A stretch of 64,000 bases of DNA from an uncultured Duncaniella sp. Lineage in GTDB: Bacteria > Bacteroidota > Bacteroidia > Bacteroidales > Muribaculaceae. Made by a program: the position numbers and the translations under genes. This document shows, piece by piece, positions 1 to 7,574 of the stretch. Every line of letters begins with the position of its first letter. Positions within the stretch are counted from its first letter, which is position 1. Location: contig CAJUCI010000012.1 of NCBI GenBank assembly GCA_910584825.1, forward strand, positions 13,044 to 77,043. The letters run 5' to 3'. Under the pieces are notes generated by a model. That model ran no database searches, had not been told where the DNA came from, and saw only the letters and a program-made list of their open reading frames with translations.

Positions 1-483
1 AATAATGCCTATCCCGTCCGTCAGCAGGTGTTTGTGGCTCATGAGATGCTGCTGCTCATGGCGGTGCTCGCGCCGGTGCTTACGGTGTTTGTGCCGCTGT
101 CGCCTGTGGCGTTGAAACTGCTGTATTCCGCCGAGTTTATCGACGCTGTTCCCTATATGATATTTGCCGCGCCTGGCACGGTAATCAGAGGCTATTCGTG
201 GTGTCTCGCGTTCATTATGCTTGCGCGGGGCGACGGGCGGGTCTATATGATTACCGAGGTAGTAAGTTCGGTCATCGGGCTTGCGCTCAACATCGCGGGC
301 TATGAATTGGGGGGTATGGCCGGGCTCGGCATAGCGTTCACGGCCTGGTATGTGGCCTATGCCGTGATAGTCACATGGGTGTATGTGGTGCATTACGGGT
401 GCCGTCTGCCGCGCCGCGCGCTGCTGGCGTTCGGGGGCACGCTTGCCGTGGTGGGCGTTGTGGCCACATTGGCATCCCTTTGA
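1..483 (+). CDS. Polysaccharide flippase-like membrane protein, C-terminal part (5' end outside window)
   Basis: The frame is open from the first base, so only the last 160 codons are present. The protein is almost entirely hydrophobic, with about four to five predicted membrane helices. The stretch LYSAEFIDAVPYMIFAAPGT followed by a short loop with ARGDGR is typical of the second half of Bacteroidetes Wzx/RfbX-type oligosaccharide flippases (MATE-like MOP superfamily). Such proteins move lipid-linked glycans across the inner membrane. The N-terminal half is missing, so the family call rests on the overall pattern. A different MOP-family or polysaccharide-export membrane protein cannot be excluded. 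No linked sugar genes are visible downstream. Confidence 0.6.
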   Translation, partial: NNAYPVRQQVFVAHEMLLLMAVLAPVLTVFVPLSPVALKLLYSAEFIDAVPYMIFAAPGTVIRGYSWCLAFIMLARGDGRVYMITEVVSSVIGLALNIAGYELGGMAGLGIAFTAWYVAYAVIVTWVYVVHYGCRLPRRALLAFGGTLAVVGVVATLASL

Positions 484-540
484 TTTGGCATTGTCGGGGA
501 TAATCAGTAAGTTTGCAGTATAAACAACTTTCTGCAAACG

Positions 541-1938
541 ATGAAATTACAACACATTTCGCTTGTCGCGCTCGTGGCTGTCATGCTGGGCGCGCTCTCT
601 TCCTGCTCCAAGCGCGGGGAGATTATCGACACCATCCCGGCTGATGTGACGATGGTGGCCACTCTCAATTTTGAAAAACTCAGCGAGGCCGCGGGCATCA
701 AGCTGAAATCCGACGGCATCGAGGTGGTGCCTCAGATGCAGGGCTTCATATCGGGCGACCTGAAGGATGTTTTCGAGGATATTGCCACCGCGAGTGCCGA
801 GGGGCTTGTCGACATCGACAATATCGTGATAGCGGTCGACGCCGACAATGTGAGCTATGTCACCTTTGCCGTCAACGACCTCGACCGTATATGCGAGATG
901 ACATCCGAGACACTTAAATGGTCGGATAACGGAGGATATAAGACGGCCCGGCTTTCCGACATGACGGTGCTTGCCACCGGGTCGCAGGCATGGTGTGTGA
1001 ACGGGTCGAAAGAGCCGGCCAAGGCTGTCGACGCCCTGCGCAAGCGTGCCGGGGAGCTGTCGGTGGGCGGCCTCGACGGTGTGGCCCAGGCCCTCGGACG
1101 CGACAATATAATAAATGTGGCCGTGGCCTCGGGATTTGCCTCGCTCACCACGAGCAAGAAGTCCAACACCGAGATTCCCGCCCAGGACAAGGAGTGGAAT
1201 ATCGCATCAATCAACACCGGGGCTGACAATTCGCTGGTGGCCGAGTGGGAGATGATGCAGTCGACGGGCCGCACCATCGCCCCCAAGGGGATGAAGAATA
1301 TCAACCCCGCCCTGCTGGCCTATGTGCCCGAGAATTTCAGCGTCACCTTTGCCGCCGGACTCACCCCCGAGTTTGACTGGGAGCCTCTGCAGCAGCTGCT
1401 TATGCTCACGGGCGGATTCCAGACCGCGGCATTCCTTTCGGTTGTCAACCCCTATCTCGCCTCGATTGACGGCACTGTGCTCGTGGCCGCCGCCACTGCG
1501 TCGGCCGAGGCACTCGTGGACGGCGACCCCTCCGATTGGGATTTCATAGCCCTCGTGCATATGCCGCAGGACAAAATCAACAGCCTTATCTCCATGATAC
1601 GTAACATGATGGCCACCGCCGGACTGACCCCGCAGATGACCGCAGACGGCATCATGATGGTGCCGCAGTATGGCAAGACGCTCTACGTGGGCAACGTGGA
1701 CGGATATTTCGGCATATCGACAATCGGATTTGACAACACGCGCAATAATTCACTCGCCCCGACATTCGTGAACAAGGATATGGCACTGAATTTCAGCATG
1801 AACCCCTATTCATCGCTCGTCGAGGGGGTCGGGCTTGAGCTTGACGCGTCGATGGCCGGAGGCAAGGGTCAGGCCAAGCTCACCGTGCCCGGCACGCAGA
1901 CTCCGATACTCGTATTTCTCATGACTGCAGCGAAATGA
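541..1938 (+). CDS. Lipoprotein of unknown function (DUF4836-like)
   Basis: This 465-residue protein starts with a lipoprotein signal peptide; the lipobox LSSC puts the lipidated cysteine at residue 22. The following segment (residues 32-50, DTIPADVTMVATLNFEKL) resembles the start of Bacteroidales DUF4836-type lipoproteins, which have no established function. No catalytic motif is recognisable. The stop codon overlaps the start of the downstream ABC ATPase (ATGA, 4 nt), so the two are probably translationally coupled, and the permease follows. This suggests an envelope role linked to that transporter, which is inference. The DUF assignment is by eye and only moderately certain. Confidence 0.6.
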   Translation: MKLQHISLVALVAVMLGALSSCSKRGEIIDTIPADVTMVATLNFEKLSEAAGIKLKSDGIEVVPQMQGFISGDLKDVFEDIATASAEGLVDIDNIVIAVDADNVSYVTFAVNDLDRICEMTSETLKWSDNGGYKTARLSDMTVLATGSQAWCVNGSKEPAKAVDALRKRAGELSVGGLDGVAQALGRDNIINVAVASGFASLTTSKKSNTEIPAQDKEWNIASINTGADNSLVAEWEMMQSTGRTIAPKGMKNINPALLAYVPENFSVTFAAGLTPEFDWEPLQQLLMLTGGFQTAAFLSVVNPYLASIDGTVLVAAATASAEALVDGDPSDWDFIALVHMPQDKINSLISMIRNMMATAGLTPQMTADGIMMVPQYGKTLYVGNVDGYFGISTIGFDNTRNNSLAPTFVNKDMALNFSMNPYSSLVEGVGLELDASMAGGKGQAKLTVPGTQTPILVFLMTAAK

Positions 1939-2597
1939 TTGACAAGATAACATTGCGCCGCCTCCTCCCGCAGGTGTTTCGCGGGAGCGAGGCGGAGCCG
2001 CCTGTGTGCGGCAGTGAGGTGTGGGTGAGGGATGATGTGACTTTTGCCCGTCCCACCTCTTATATTATAGAGGCCGAGAGTGGCACGGGCAAGTCGTCGC
2101 TGTGCTCGTTTATCTACGGTGCGCGTACTGATTATGACGGTGAGATACTGTTTGACGGCACGCCCGTGAGGGGATATTCCATCGAGCGGTGGTGCGAACT
2201 GCGCCGCGAGGCACTGGCCTATCTGCCGCAGGAGATGCGGCTGTTTGCCGAGCTGTCGGTGATGGACAACATCATGGTCAAGAACCGCCTGACGTCGTAT
2301 CGCACGGAGTGTGAGATACTTGACCTGCTTGACCGACTCGAGCTGCGCCACAAGGCCGATGTGCCCGCCGGGAGGCTGAGCGTGGGCCAGCAGCAGAGGG
2401 TGGCTATAATACGTGCGCTGTGTCAGCCGTTTGACTTCCTGCTCGTCGATGAGCCGGTGAGCCATCTCGACGCGCGCAACAACAGTGCGGTGGCCGCGCT
2501 CATCACCGAGGAGGCCGCCCGCCGCAACGCCTCAATCATCGCCACCTCAGTCGGCAACAAACTTTCGCTTAACGAATACAATCTTCTTAAATTATGA
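1935..2597 (+). CDS. ABC transporter ATP-binding protein
   Basis: A 220-residue single ABC ATPase domain. The Walker A motif is ESGTGKSS, the signature motif is LSVGQQQR and the Walker B region is FLLVDEPVSHLD. Its size fits the stand-alone ATPases that pair with FtsX-like permeases (LolD/MacB-like group). It overlaps the lipoprotein gene by 4 nt, and an FtsX-type permease follows after a 109-bp gap that contains a long palindrome. It probably powers that permease in an envelope process such as lipoprotein or lipid handling. The substrate is not determinable from sequence. Confidence 0.8.
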   Translation: MIDKITLRRLLPQVFRGSEAEPPVCGSEVWVRDDVTFARPTSYIIEAESGTGKSSLCSFIYGARTDYDGEILFDGTPVRGYSIERWCELRREALAYLPQEMRLFAELSVMDNIMVKNRLTSYRTECEILDLLDRLELRHKADVPAGRLSVGQQQRVAIIRALCQPFDFLLVDEPVSHLDARNNSAVAALITEEAARRNASIIATSVGNKLSLNEYNLLKL

Positions 2598-2690
2598 AAA
2601 AGGCACATAAGGACATAAGTGACAAAAGAGACATAATGAATTAAAAAACTTATGTCACTTGTGTCCCTTATGTCCTTATGTGCCTTTCTC
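2596..2690. repeat. Long palindromic intergenic repeat (family B), copy 1
   Basis: Two arms of about 38 nt are near-perfect inverted copies (left arm contains AAAGGCACATAAGGACATAA, right arm its complement) separated by a short AT-rich centre. A related element lies downstream of recA at 13516-13636 and a fragment is found near 62563-62600. It sits between the ABC ATPase and permease genes, so an RNA copy would form a very stable hairpin within a probable operon. Confidence 0.75.
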
Positions 2691-2706
2691 TCAATAGATT
2701 CAATAT

Positions 2707-3918
2707 ATGTCTAATCCTATCAGGCGGTTGTTGCGCCGCAATATTAGTGCCGGGCAGATTGCCGGGTATGCCGTGGCCAATCTCGTGGGGCTGCTTATTG
2801 TGCTTACCGCCATACAGTTTTACCGCGATGTCACTTCGGTGAGCGAGGCCAAGGACTCGTTCATCTCGTCGGACTATATAATCATCTCCAAGCGTGTCAC
2901 CGGGCTTGGGCTGGGTGATATGTTCGGGGGTGGCGGAGGTGGCGATGCCACGACTTTCACCCAGGCGGAGCGTGCCGACATCGCCTCACAGCCCTGGGCC
3001 GCCGAGACCGGCGAGTTTACCGCCGCCGACTTCAACGTGTCGGCACGGGTCGACATGGCCGGCTCATCGCTATCCACGGCCCTGTTTCTCGAGTCGATAC
3101 CCGACGAGTTTTTTGACATATCGCCCGCCGGGTGGGACTATAGCCCCGGTTCGTCGAAACCTGTGCCGGTAATCATATCAAAGGACTATCTGACCCTCTA
3201 CAACTTCGGTTTCGCGGCGTCGAGGGGGATGCCTCAGATTTCCGAGGAGCTGATAGGGCTGCTACCCCTGCGCCTCAATCTCAGCGGCAACGGCCACCAG
3301 CAGTGGGTCGACGCCCGCATCGTGGGATTCTCCTCGCGCCTCAACACCATAGCCGTGCCGGCCGACTTCATGGCTTGGGCCAACTCGACTTTCGGTGAGG
3401 GTAGCGATGCCGACCCCTCGCGCCTCATCATACGTCTGCGTCAGGCGGGCGACCCTGCCGCCACAGCCTATATGGAGGAGCACGGCTATGAGATAGCGGG
3501 CGACAAGGCCTCGGGGGGCAAGGCGGCTTATTTCCTGTCGGTAGTGACATCGGTGGTCGTGGCCATAGGCGTGATTATCAGCGTGCTGGCCTTCTTCATA
3601 CTCCTTCTGAGCATCTATCTGCTGTTGCAGAAAAACCGTGCCAAGATTCATGACCTCATGCTCCTGGGCTACACCCCCGCAAGGGTGGCCGGATATTACC
3701 GCAGCATAGTGCTGTGGGTCAATGTCGGGGTGCTCGTGCTTGCCGTGGGCGGGGTGGCTGCAGCCTCGGCTATGTGGCATGAGCGCATCGCCGCGCTCGG
3801 GGCCGAGGGGGCGTCAATAATCCCCACGATTCTTATCGGCGCGGCCATAATTCTCGTCATAACTCTGGGCAATGTCATTGCCATAAACCGCAATGTCAGA
3901 GGGGCTTTCAGGGGATGA
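2707..3918 (+). CDS. FtsX-like ABC transporter permease
   Basis: A 403-residue protein with one N-terminal membrane helix (about residues 18-38), a large extracytoplasmic domain of about 230 residues, and three C-terminal helices (about 275-305, 335-360, 375-395). This is the FtsX/MacB permease topology. The pattern LLLQKNRAKIHDLMLLGYT between helices is typical of the cytoplasmic coupling segment. It follows the ABC ATPase and likely forms the transporter with it. The gly-rich GGGGGGD stretch near residue 75 is a flexible low-complexity insert. The substrate is unknown. Confidence 0.75.
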   Translation: MSNPIRRLLRRNISAGQIAGYAVANLVGLLIVLTAIQFYRDVTSVSEAKDSFISSDYIIISKRVTGLGLGDMFGGGGGGDATTFTQAERADIASQPWAAETGEFTAADFNVSARVDMAGSSLSTALFLESIPDEFFDISPAGWDYSPGSSKPVPVIISKDYLTLYNFGFAASRGMPQISEELIGLLPLRLNLSGNGHQQWVDARIVGFSSRLNTIAVPADFMAWANSTFGEGSDADPSRLIIRLRQAGDPAATAYMEEHGYEIAGDKASGGKAAYFLSVVTSVVVAIGVIISVLAFFILLLSIYLLLQKNRAKIHDLMLLGYTPARVAGYYRSIVLWVNVGVLVLAVGGVAAASAMWHERIAALGAEGASIIPTILIGAAIILVITLGNVIAINRNVRGAFRG

Positions 3919-3984
3919 CGGGGAATTTTGAATAATTGCCACAAAAATTCACGGTTTAATTTCATAATTAAAGAAATTTTTCAG

Positions 3985-3992
3985 TAATTTTG
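3985..3992 (+). promoter_or_regulatory. Bacteroidetes-type -7 box upstream of malate dehydrogenase
   Basis: TAATTTTG matches the TAnnTTTG -7 consensus of Bacteroidetes and lies about 49 nt before the mdh start codon. Confidence 0.6.
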
Positions 3993-4040
3993 TGGGAGAA
4001 AAAAGTAAAAACAATTATCGATTCTAAACTAATAGATACT

Positions 4041-4970
4041 ATGTCAAAGGTAACAGTTGTAGGCGCCGGAAATGTGGGCGCAACTTGTGCAAATGTATTG
4101 GTAACCTGCGGTATTGCCGACGAGGTTGTGCTCCTCGACATCAAGGAGGGCGTATCAGAGGGCAAGGCTATGGACATCATGCAGACAGCCAGCATCCTCA
4201 ACATCAACACATGCCTCAAGGGCGTGACCAACGACTATGCCGCCACCGAAGGCAGCGACGTCGTAGTCATCACTTCGGGTATCCCCCGCAAGCCCGGCAT
4301 GACCCGCGAGGAGCTCATCGGCGTTAACGCCGGCATCGTCAAGAGCGTGACCGAGCAGCTGCTCAAGTATTCGCCCAACGCTGTCATCATCTGCATCTCC
4401 AACCCGATGGACACCATGACCTATCTCATCCACAAGGTGAGCGGTCTGCCCAAGAACCGTATCATCGGCATGGGTGGCGCACTCGACAGCGCACGCTTCA
4501 AGTATAACCTCGCCAACGCCCTCAACGCCAACCCCACCGAGGTGGAAGGCATCGTTATCGGCGGCCACGGCGACACCACTATGATTCCCCTCGTGCGTTA
4601 CGCAGCTTATCGTGGCGTGCCCGCTACCAACTACCTTGACGCCGAGACCCTCAACAAGGTCGCTGCCGACACTATGGTAGGCGGTGCCACCCTCACCAAG
4701 CTCCTCGGCACATCGGCATGGTATGCCCCCGGTGCAGCAGGAGCACAGATGGTCAAGGCTGTCCTCCACAACGAGAAGAAGCTCATCTCTTGCTCGGCTC
4801 TCCTCGAGGGCGAGTATGGCGAGAGCGACCTCTGCATCGGCGTTCCCGCAATCATCGGCCGCAACGGTATCGAGAAGATTGTTGAATTCGACCTCAACGA
4901 CGAGGAGAAGGCCCTCTTCAAGAAGAGCGCAGAGGCCGTTCACAAGACCAACGCTGCACTTAATAATTAA
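4041..4970 (+). CDS. mdh: Malate dehydrogenase
   Basis: A 309-residue NAD-dependent malate dehydrogenase of the lactate/malate dehydrogenase superfamily, interconverting malate and oxaloacetate in the cytoplasm. It starts MSKVTVVGAGNVGATCA with the Rossmann GxGxxG motif. The substrate-loop arginines are in GIPRKPGMTR, the SNPMD motif follows, and the catalytic histidine is in GGHGDTTMIP. The frame is open further upstream, but the ATG at 4041 starts the conserved fold and follows the -7 box at a sensible distance. In gut Bacteroidales this enzyme serves the reductive branch to fumarate and succinate. It is monocistronic here. Confidence 0.95.
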   Translation: MSKVTVVGAGNVGATCANVLVTCGIADEVVLLDIKEGVSEGKAMDIMQTASILNINTCLKGVTNDYAATEGSDVVVITSGIPRKPGMTREELIGVNAGIVKSVTEQLLKYSPNAVIICISNPMDTMTYLIHKVSGLPKNRIIGMGGALDSARFKYNLANALNANPTEVEGIVIGGHGDTTMIPLVRYAAYRGVPATNYLDAETLNKVAADTMVGGATLTKLLGTSAWYAPGAAGAQMVKAVLHNEKKLISCSALLEGEYGESDLCIGVPAIIGRNGIEKIVEFDLNDEEKALFKKSAEAVHKTNAALNN

Positions 4971-5049
4971 AAATTTAAAATGGAAAATTTAAAATTCTCC
5001 CTCGCAGAGCGAAGCTAATTTTCCATTTTCCATTTTCCATTTTTAATTT
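4966..5049. repeat. AT-rich intergenic repeat (family C, TTTAAAATGGAAAA type)
   Basis: Repeated TTTAAAATGGAAAA-type units run in one orientation and then in the opposite one, with a short CGCAGAGCGAAG centre, so the segment can fold back on itself. The same units recur near 18541, 33660, 35010, 37217, 60570 and 62380, always between genes or at gene ends. Confidence 0.65.
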
Positions 5050-5054
5050 CGCAT

Positions 5055-5079
5055 CGCGACACTATCGCACCTTTTACCC
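5055..5079 (+). promoter_or_regulatory. Candidate operator shared with the second phage-type operon
   Basis: This 25-bp stretch contains the palindrome GCGA-N5-TCGC followed by ACCTTTT. It is 23/25 identical to 53554-53578, which precedes the other phage-type cluster. In both places it ends exactly 13 nt before a TAnnTTTG box. Identity, spacing and gene context together argue for a common regulator-binding site or a special promoter upstream element. Confidence 0.65.
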
Positions 5080-5092
5080 TATACTGAGGCTG

Positions 5093-5100
5093 TAATTTTG
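5093..5100 (+). promoter_or_regulatory. -7 box of the tail-hub/terminase operon
   Basis: TAATTTTG fits the TAnnTTTG consensus and lies 32 nt before the start at 5133. It is embedded in an inverted repeat: AGGCTGTAATTTTGC is matched by GCAAAATTACAGCCT just downstream, so the promoter and early transcript could form a 15-bp hairpin. Confidence 0.65.
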
Positions 5101-5132
5101 CACCATCAACACGCAAAATTACAGCCTTAGTC

Positions 5133-7574
5133 ATGTCAATACACACTTCTACTATCTCTTTCCCGGTCACCACTCTCGCTGACCGCCGTCATGTAAGCCG
5201 TTGCCATAACCTACGCCCCTCGCGTTCGGGCGGATTGCGGGCCGTGGGGTTGCCGGGGCTTGTCGCCTCGCTGCCCGGTGCCGTGCCCGTGCGCGGCGGC
5301 ACTTTCACGCTCCCCGACGGGGCGCGGTGCATGCTCCTGCACCATCAGGGTTGCCTCAAGGCCGTCATAGGTTCCGGGCCTACAGTTTTCACTCTTACAC
5401 TCTGCAATCTTCCCGCAGTCCCGTCGTGTGCGCTTGCCACGGATGGCGGGGTCATAGTCATGTCGGCCGGTGAGAGGCCGCGTCGGTTTCGCTTCACACG
5501 CTCGGATGAGGGGGATGTGGGCTGGAGCGTGGCCGAGTCGCCGCTCTTCCCCTCATTGCCTCCGCTCATGATAGTGAGGCGCGACATGGGCACGATCTCT
5601 TCGACAGTGCCCGCATTCACCCTGCGCTCATCCTACACCACGACGACCCAACATCTCAGCGAGGCCGACCAGGCTATCGCCGACCGTGCCATGCGCGAGG
5701 CGTATGTCGCGCTCTCTGACCGCGCCCTGCTGCACGGACGCTACATCCAGCCCGTGATGGCTCGCTACAGGCTCATCGGGCATGACGGGGCTGTGCTATA
5801 CACCTCGGCCCCGGTCATCGTCGCGCCCGAGTCGGGGTTGCAGGGGGTGAGAGCCTCGCTCAATCTTACCGGCGAGGGGTTCAGGCAGTCGGGCGAGGGG
5901 ACGCTTTCGGCTGCCGAGTTTGTCCCCGGCATAGCCTATACCCGCGAGCCTGACGAGGCGTGGCGGGCACTCGTCAGCTCGGTGCAGCTGCTCGTGTCGC
6001 CTCAGTTGCATCCCTATTCCGCCTCACTGCCCGGCTCATGCTCTCGGGTCAGCTCGTCGGCCACTGCGCTGACGCTCTCGTTTACCCTGCCGGGGGTGGA
6101 CCCACTGCAGCCGTATGCCGCACCGGGCGGACGTGTGGCCGGATATGTCGCATCAATGCTCGCCGACACTGACAGGTGGCTGACGGCTGACGGGCCGGCC
6201 CCGGATACCGCCACCGAGATGGCGCGGCTGAAATCGCTCGCAGCGTCGTCAGTCACACAGCCCACAGCCGGGTCGATGCTTGCCTTCCGCCTCTCGGCTC
6301 CACACGCATTCACGGCCACGGCATGTGCCCGCAGCGGCGACCTCATAGCGTGGGGCGGACTCACGGCATTGCCTTTCGATGGCTACGCACTCCCCGAGAT
6401 AACCGTCACGCGGGCCGACACCACCGCCTCGGTGCCCACGGCCATGCTCGTGAATATGCGCGACGGCTCGTCGGTGGTGCGTTCGGCTGTCATGGTCAGG
6501 AGCACCCCCACAGGACTGTCGCCGCTCGTGGTCTATCCATCCGCCGAGGCCGAGTCGATTACGCTCCTTGCGGGTAGCAAGTCCGTAACCCTGCCGCTCA
6601 CCCCATCGGCCTGCGGACGCTGGGCCTACTATCTCGCTCCCGACCTGTGCCCGGTGCGTCTGACCGACGACAGGGGCGGGTTTGCTCTCCCGGCCTCCTC
6701 CCCATCCGCCCGCGCCTGTCCGTCGGCCCTTATGGTGTGTCATGAGTCATCCCCTCTCGTGCCACTGGCCGTCACTCGCGGCGATGCCTCGGCGGTCACG
6801 GCACTGCTCCCCGCCGTGCGTCACAGCAACTCCTTCACCGTCCCCTCGGCACGCTTTTACGTGCTTGGGGCAGGGGGCATATCGTCAATGACCCTCACCG
6901 ACAGCCGCCGTCGCATCAACCTCAATCTGCTCGACGGGCGCGGGGTGACATCGCCCGAGGCCGCCACGCTAATCCCGGGCGGCATGGCCGTGATAGCCTC
7001 GGGGGCGTTGCTCACGGTCACAGGCTCGCGCCCGGTCACGCTCCGCGAGCATTGTGACGGCGATATGCTCGGGTGGTGTGACCGATATGGCGAACTGTGG
7101 TGCATCGACTCGTCGGGCGGTCATGACATCACGGTGCTGTCAGCCGACGGCTCGGTGGAATATACGCGCACCGTGTCGGCCTCCCCGTCATCCAATGCTG
7201 TGGTATCGGTCATCACGGGCGGGCCGCACTTCGCGCTCGTGACACATGGCGGTGACATCCTCGACCCGTCTGACGAGGTGGAGGGGGAGGTCACGGCGGA
7301 GCATGAGTCTACCGTAAGCCACTCTTTCCGCCCCGGCCAACTGGCCGCGCTGACCGCCGATGTGTCGGGGCGCGGAGTCAGGGGGACGGTCACATTCACC
7401 GCCTCGCACGGGCGGCATTCCTGTGCCCGGCTGACGCTGCGCACACTCACGGTGGACGGTGACCTCTGCCATCCGCTCTATGAGCCGGTGATTCTGCCCC
7501 ATTCCCACGCGCTCACAAAGCGCATCGAGCTTACAACATCCTCACCATCCACCTTAATCCTCAATGAGCCATGA
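5133..7574 (+). CDS. Phage tail-hub/neck-like structural protein (tentative)
   Basis: An 813-residue protein with no signal peptide or membrane helix, rich in Ser, Thr, Ala, Val and Pro, and likely all-beta. The opening has a CHNLRPSRSGGLRAVG segment followed by short beta-like repeats. That pattern recalls tail-hub or packaged-DNA-stabilisation proteins of podoviruses, where 'NLRP..GGLR..G' type starts are common; this is inference and not a firm match. Its stop overlaps the start of the terminase gene (ATGA, 4 nt), which ties it to phage packaging or assembly. Length is greater than P22 gp10. Base composition is as GC-rich as host genes, suggesting long residence. Alternative: a secreted or surface protein of unknown type. 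Confidence 0.45.
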   Translation: MSIHTSTISFPVTTLADRRHVSRCHNLRPSRSGGLRAVGLPGLVASLPGAVPVRGGTFTLPDGARCMLLHHQGCLKAVIGSGPTVFTLTLCNLPAVPSCALATDGGVIVMSAGERPRRFRFTRSDEGDVGWSVAESPLFPSLPPLMIVRRDMGTISSTVPAFTLRSSYTTTTQHLSEADQAIADRAMREAYVALSDRALLHGRYIQPVMARYRLIGHDGAVLYTSAPVIVAPESGLQGVRASLNLTGEGFRQSGEGTLSAAEFVPGIAYTREPDEAWRALVSSVQLLVSPQLHPYSASLPGSCSRVSSSATALTLSFTLPGVDPLQPYAAPGGRVAGYVASMLADTDRWLTADGPAPDTATEMARLKSLAASSVTQPTAGSMLAFRLSAPHAFTATACARSGDLIAWGGLTALPFDGYALPEITVTRADTTASVPTAMLVNMRDGSSVVRSAVMVRSTPTGLSPLVVYPSAEAESITLLAGSKSVTLPLTPSACGRWAYYLAPDLCPVRLTDDRGGFALPASSPSARACPSALMVCHESSPLVPLAVTRGDASAVTALLPAVRHSNSFTVPSARFYVLGAGGISSMTLTDSRRRINLNLLDGRGVTSPEAATLIPGGMAVIASGALLTVTGSRPVTLREHCDGDMLGWCDRYGELWCIDSSGGHDITVLSADGSVEYTRTVSASPSSNAVVSVITGGPHFALVTHGGDILDPSDEVEGEVTAEHESTVSHSFRPGQLAALTADVSGRGVRGTVTFTASHGRHSCARLTLRTLTVDGDLCHPLYEPVILPHSHALTKRIELTTSSPSTLILNEP

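Noticed and set aside
4155..4943. 262-codon frame opposite malate dehydrogenase
   Set aside because: Same reason: antisense shadow with Leu/Val/Asp/Gly-rich composition.
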